Program-made: the position numbers and the translations under genes
Notes under the pieces: model-generated
Database searches by the model: none
Told to the model about the DNA's origin: nothing
What the model saw: the letters and a program-made list of their open reading frames with translations, nothing else
In this document: positions 5,391 through 7,518 of the stretch, piece by piece
Position numbering within the stretch: position 1 is the stretch's first letter
Layout of the letters: the number at the start of each line of letters is the position of its first letter
NCBI GenBank assembly: GCA_031278315.1
Contig: JAITKS010000386.1
Location: 1 to 7,518, forward strand
Direction of reading: 5' to 3'
Source of the DNA: Planctomycetaceae bacterium
GTDB lineage: Bacteria > Planctomycetota > Planctomycetia > Pirellulales > Thermoguttaceae
DNA length: 7,518 bases

Positions 5391-7298
5391 ATGAGTTTAT
5401 CAAATTTGTCCGGAGCTAATCGATTGTTTAGCGAGTTTTCGGAGTTAGCAATTGAGTTTGATCGTGTTGTTCGTCCGCTTACATTGATTGTTGAACGGTG
5501 CGGAGTTGAAACGCCTGAAAATGAAGATTGGTATAAATTACTTTTTCATAAATTAGCTTCACAAATTGGAGACAATGCGTCTTTGATTGTTTCGATAATG
5601 GGCGGAACGAACACGGGTAAATCGATGATATTTAATCATCTTGTCGGCGGACATTGCAGCGGTGTTGATTATCGTGCGTCTGGTACGAAGCATCCTGTTT
5701 GTGTTGTATCTGGATCGATTTCTAATCCGTTGGAGATTCTTCAGCGTAATTTCGGCAATAAATTTAATTTTGTTGAATGGTCGAGTTCCGAACAGTCTCT
5801 TGAAACGGCTGATATGTGGCAATTTTTCTGGAAGGTTGACGAGAATTTAACAGACCGAATTTTAGTTTTAGACACGCCTGATATTGATTCGGACAGTGAG
5901 TTGAACTGGGCGCGTTCTCGTGAAGTACGGCATCCGGCGGATGTAGTTATTGCTGTATTGACCGGACAAAAATATAACGACGCAGCGGTACGGCGTTTTT
6001 TCCGTGAAGCTGCGGAAGCGTCGAAGCCGATTATTGTTATTTTCAACATGGTGAAGTTCGAGTCTGACAGAGAGCATATTACGGTTTGGCTGAATCAATT
6101 TTGTGAAGAGACTAAATCGGTTCCGATAGCTGTATTAGTTGTTCCGTTTGATGAGAGTAAAGCGTCGAGTTTGCAATTACCGTTTTATCGGGTAGAGCAA
6201 TCGGGGAATGTTACAGATGAGATTGTTGATTTACGTCAACAAATTACCGAGTTGCATTTTGAGAGAATCAAGTCTCAAACGATTAGGGGAGCGATTAATG
6301 TTATAACAGACGAGACGAGCGGATTACCTTTGTTTTTAAGGCGAATTGAATTTGCCGCAGGACAATTTGAGAAAGCGTTAGAAGCAATTGAGCAAGCGGA
6401 AGAAAAAATAGAAATAAAGTGGCCAGCGATTCCTATTAAGATACTTGCGGAAGAAATGCGGCAATGGTGGCATGAGAAAAAACGGCCGCGATGGGCACGC
6501 AGAATAAATTATCTTTATGACAAAGCGGGGAGGATTTTGGTATATCCGTTTATTAAGTTGAGAAATTTTATTGTAGGGAGAATATTTCGTTTTAATGAAA
6601 AATCTGAAGTTAGCGAAGATAAATTGTTACAACATTTCAAAGAGAGTGAGGAAAATGCTGTAGTGATATTTATTGAAACGGTTTTTAATCGTTTGGAGTG
6701 TTTATCGAAAACGGACAATTTAGTGTTAAAGAAAGAAACCGCAAGTTTGCTTACCGGCAACAAGCGTGAGGAAGTTTTGGAGCAGGCAAAATCTGTACTT
6801 GAAAAGTTAGAGCCGTTGGAAACAGATTTTCGTGCCGTATTTAGAAAAAATCTTGAAGTGTGGCCTGAAAAAAATATTAAGAAAACGAAAATCGGCATAT
6901 TGCTGGATAAAGTGTTGACAATTATGAGACCATTGATTACGGCAGCTTTAATAATCGGCGGATGGAAGTTGATAGGCGGAGTAATTACGGAACTATGGAT
7001 AAAGTTAATCGTGACAGTTGTAATAGCGGTATGCGGTGAAGTTTTTATTTATTCTATTTCGCAAAGATTAAAATTTTGGCTAGCGGGAAAATTATTTAAG
7101 AATGTTCGGAAAGAGTTTACTTTATCGCGATCAAAAAAATTTGATAAATCATTTAGTAACGAGTTGTGGAGTGAAGTAATAAATCGTTTACAAGTCGGTG
7201 CGTCGGTAGTAAATTCGCAAGAGTTTCAAAATTGCCGAAGCTGCTTAAAAAAAGCGTCTGAAAAAATAAAAGATATAGCAACTGCAACGACTCAGTAG
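5391..7298 (+). CDS. Membrane-anchored dynamin-like P-loop GTPase
   Basis: The 635-residue protein has a GTPase domain at about 60-255: G1/Walker A GGTNTGKS (71-78), a likely G2 threonine T99 in SGTKHP, and G3 DTPD (161-164) in LDTPDIDSD, where the usual glycine of DxxG is aspartate. The expected G4 (NKxD) is only NMVK (219-222), so nucleotide specificity may be relaxed. A mostly helical, charged region with possible coiled-coil stretches (about 285-500) follows. Two hydrophobic segments, about 510-530 and 535-555, form a probable membrane hairpin, then a short basic helical tail. This GTPase, helical region and membrane hairpin order resembles bacterial dynamin-like proteins, but I recognise no named member. 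I recall similar DTPDIDSD GTPases in planctomycetes. The start has no Shine-Dalgarno sequence. It follows cstA by 55 bp, probably in the same transcript. Its stop codon lies within a hairpin repeat. Confidence 0.85.
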   Translation: MSLSNLSGANRLFSEFSELAIEFDRVVRPLTLIVERCGVETPENEDWYKLLFHKLASQIGDNASLIVSIMGGTNTGKSMIFNHLVGGHCSGVDYRASGTKHPVCVVSGSISNPLEILQRNFGNKFNFVEWSSSEQSLETADMWQFFWKVDENLTDRILVLDTPDIDSDSELNWARSREVRHPADVVIAVLTGQKYNDAAVRRFFREAAEASKPIIVIFNMVKFESDREHITVWLNQFCEETKSVPIAVLVVPFDESKASSLQLPFYRVEQSGNVTDEIVDLRQQITELHFERIKSQTIRGAINVITDETSGLPLFLRRIEFAAGQFEKALEAIEQAEEKIEIKWPAIPIKILAEEMRQWWHEKKRPRWARRINYLYDKAGRILVYPFIKLRNFIVGRIFRFNEKSEVSEDKLLQHFKESEENAVVIFIETVFNRLECLSKTDNLVLKKETASLLTGNKREEVLEQAKSVLEKLEPLETDFRAVFRKNLEVWPEKNIKKTKIGILLDKVLTIMRPLITAALIIGGWKLIGGVITELWIKLIVTVVIAVCGEVFIYSISQRLKFWLAGKLFKNVRKEFTLSRSKKFDKSFSNELWSEVINRLQVGASVVNSQEFQNCRSCLKKASEKIKDIATATTQ

Positions 7299-7322
7299 AG
7301 ACGCAATACCTTGTGTCTCTAC
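7295..7322. repeat. GTAGAGAC hairpin repeat overlapping the GTPase stop codon
   Basis: An inverted repeat pairs GTAGAGAC (7295-7302) with GTCTCTAC (7315-7322), continues through a G-T pair and CAA/TTG, and closes on a TACC loop. As RNA this is a 12-pair stem with a tetraloop. The TAG stop of the GTPase gene (7296-7298) is the second to fourth base of the repeat. A second hairpin follows directly. There is no T-run, so intrinsic termination is doubtful, but it could protect or process the mRNA 3' end. Confidence 0.75.
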
Positions 7323-7341
7323 GTTACGTCATAAACGTAAT
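7323..7341. repeat. Second hairpin after the GTPase gene
   Basis: TTACGT (7324-7329) pairs with ACGTAA (7335-7340) around a 5 nt loop, with a possible flanking G-T pair. It directly abuts the hairpin at 7295-7322. The two might together act as a transcript end structure. Confidence 0.35.
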
Positions 7342-7439
7342 ATTCCGGTATATTATCATTGTTGTCTATATTTTTGTTAAACGAATGTAAAATATACTTT
7401 TCACACTTTAAATTTCGGTATTCGTTTTAAACTCAACTC

Positions 7440-7518
7440 GCCCTGAAAGGGCAATCAGCATTAGCGTAGGGCAACGCCCTACGGAAAAAATATAACACAC
7501 CAAAGCCCTGTAAGGGCG
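7440..7518. repeat. Three-palindrome interspersed repeat element (runs off the window)
   Basis: Three perfect short palindromes follow each other: GCCCTGAAAGGGC (7440-7452), CGTAGGGCAACGCCCTACG (7465-7483) and GCCCTGTAAGGGC (7505-7517). The first and third differ only in the 3 nt loop, so the pattern looks like a repeating box-hairpin-box unit that may continue past 7518. The G+C content contrasts with the surroundings. Diverged copies appear at 269-285 and 1969-2006. No transposase is visible, so it is likely mobilised in trans or is a structural repeat. Confidence 0.7.

Noticed and set aside
6515..6898. 127-codon minus-strand ORF opposite the GTPase gene
   Set aside because: It is the antisense shadow of a well supported GTPase frame. 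Its composition is Phe/Ser-rich, as expected from the reverse of Lys/Glu-rich coding sequence, and it has no family features.
7440..7518. CRISPR array
   Set aside because: The repeats are short palindromes with alternating partners and gaps of 12 and 21 bp. There is no constant repeat with unique spacers and no cas gene.

Overview
This is an AT-rich bacterial window (by eye only about a third G+C) with five protein-coding features. They are the last 52 codons of a winged-helix protein, a PLP-dependent Cys/Met-metabolism enzyme on the minus strand, nucleoside diphosphate kinase (ndk), a CstA-family transporter with an unusual low-complexity loop, and a P-loop GTPase with a C-terminal membrane hairpin. 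Only ndk has a clear Shine-Dalgarno sequence. The GTPase (DTPDIDSD switch, degenerate G4) and the NDK active-site string NLVHASD remind me of Planctomycetota proteins. With the low G+C and the many palindromic interspersed repeats, an AT-rich, possibly host-associated planctomycete is my best guess. It is an inference from memory, not a database match.

Layout: 1-159 is the C-terminal end of an AlbA_2/RecG-like or Fic-like protein. 160-529 is non-coding and holds three short perfect tandem duplications and one decayed palindrome. 530-1714 (minus) is the PLP enzyme, with a possible promoter so close that its mRNA would have a leader of only about 8 nt. 1715-2529 is a long divergent intergenic region that appears to be assembled from interspersed-repeat remnants. 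2623-3042 is ndk, 3299-5335 is the CstA transporter and 5391-7298 is the GTPase. 7299-7518 holds hairpins and the start of a palindromic repeat element that runs off the window.

How the genes may work together: ndk and cstA are each preceded by a nearly identical 17-bp box (CCGAAATTWATAGTACG) followed at the same distance by TATARA, so they may share a promoter or regulator type. The GTPase starts 55 bp after cstA with no convincing promoter of its own, so cstA and the GTPase are probably co-transcribed. A transporter and a membrane-anchored GTPase in one transcript is the most system-like arrangement here, but no functional link can be shown from sequence alone.

A recurring theme is short tandem duplication: 8, 9, 10, 11, 12 and 16 bp units between genes, and 24 and 18 bp units inside cstA. 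A second theme is hairpin repeats, one of which supplies the stop codon of the GTPase gene.
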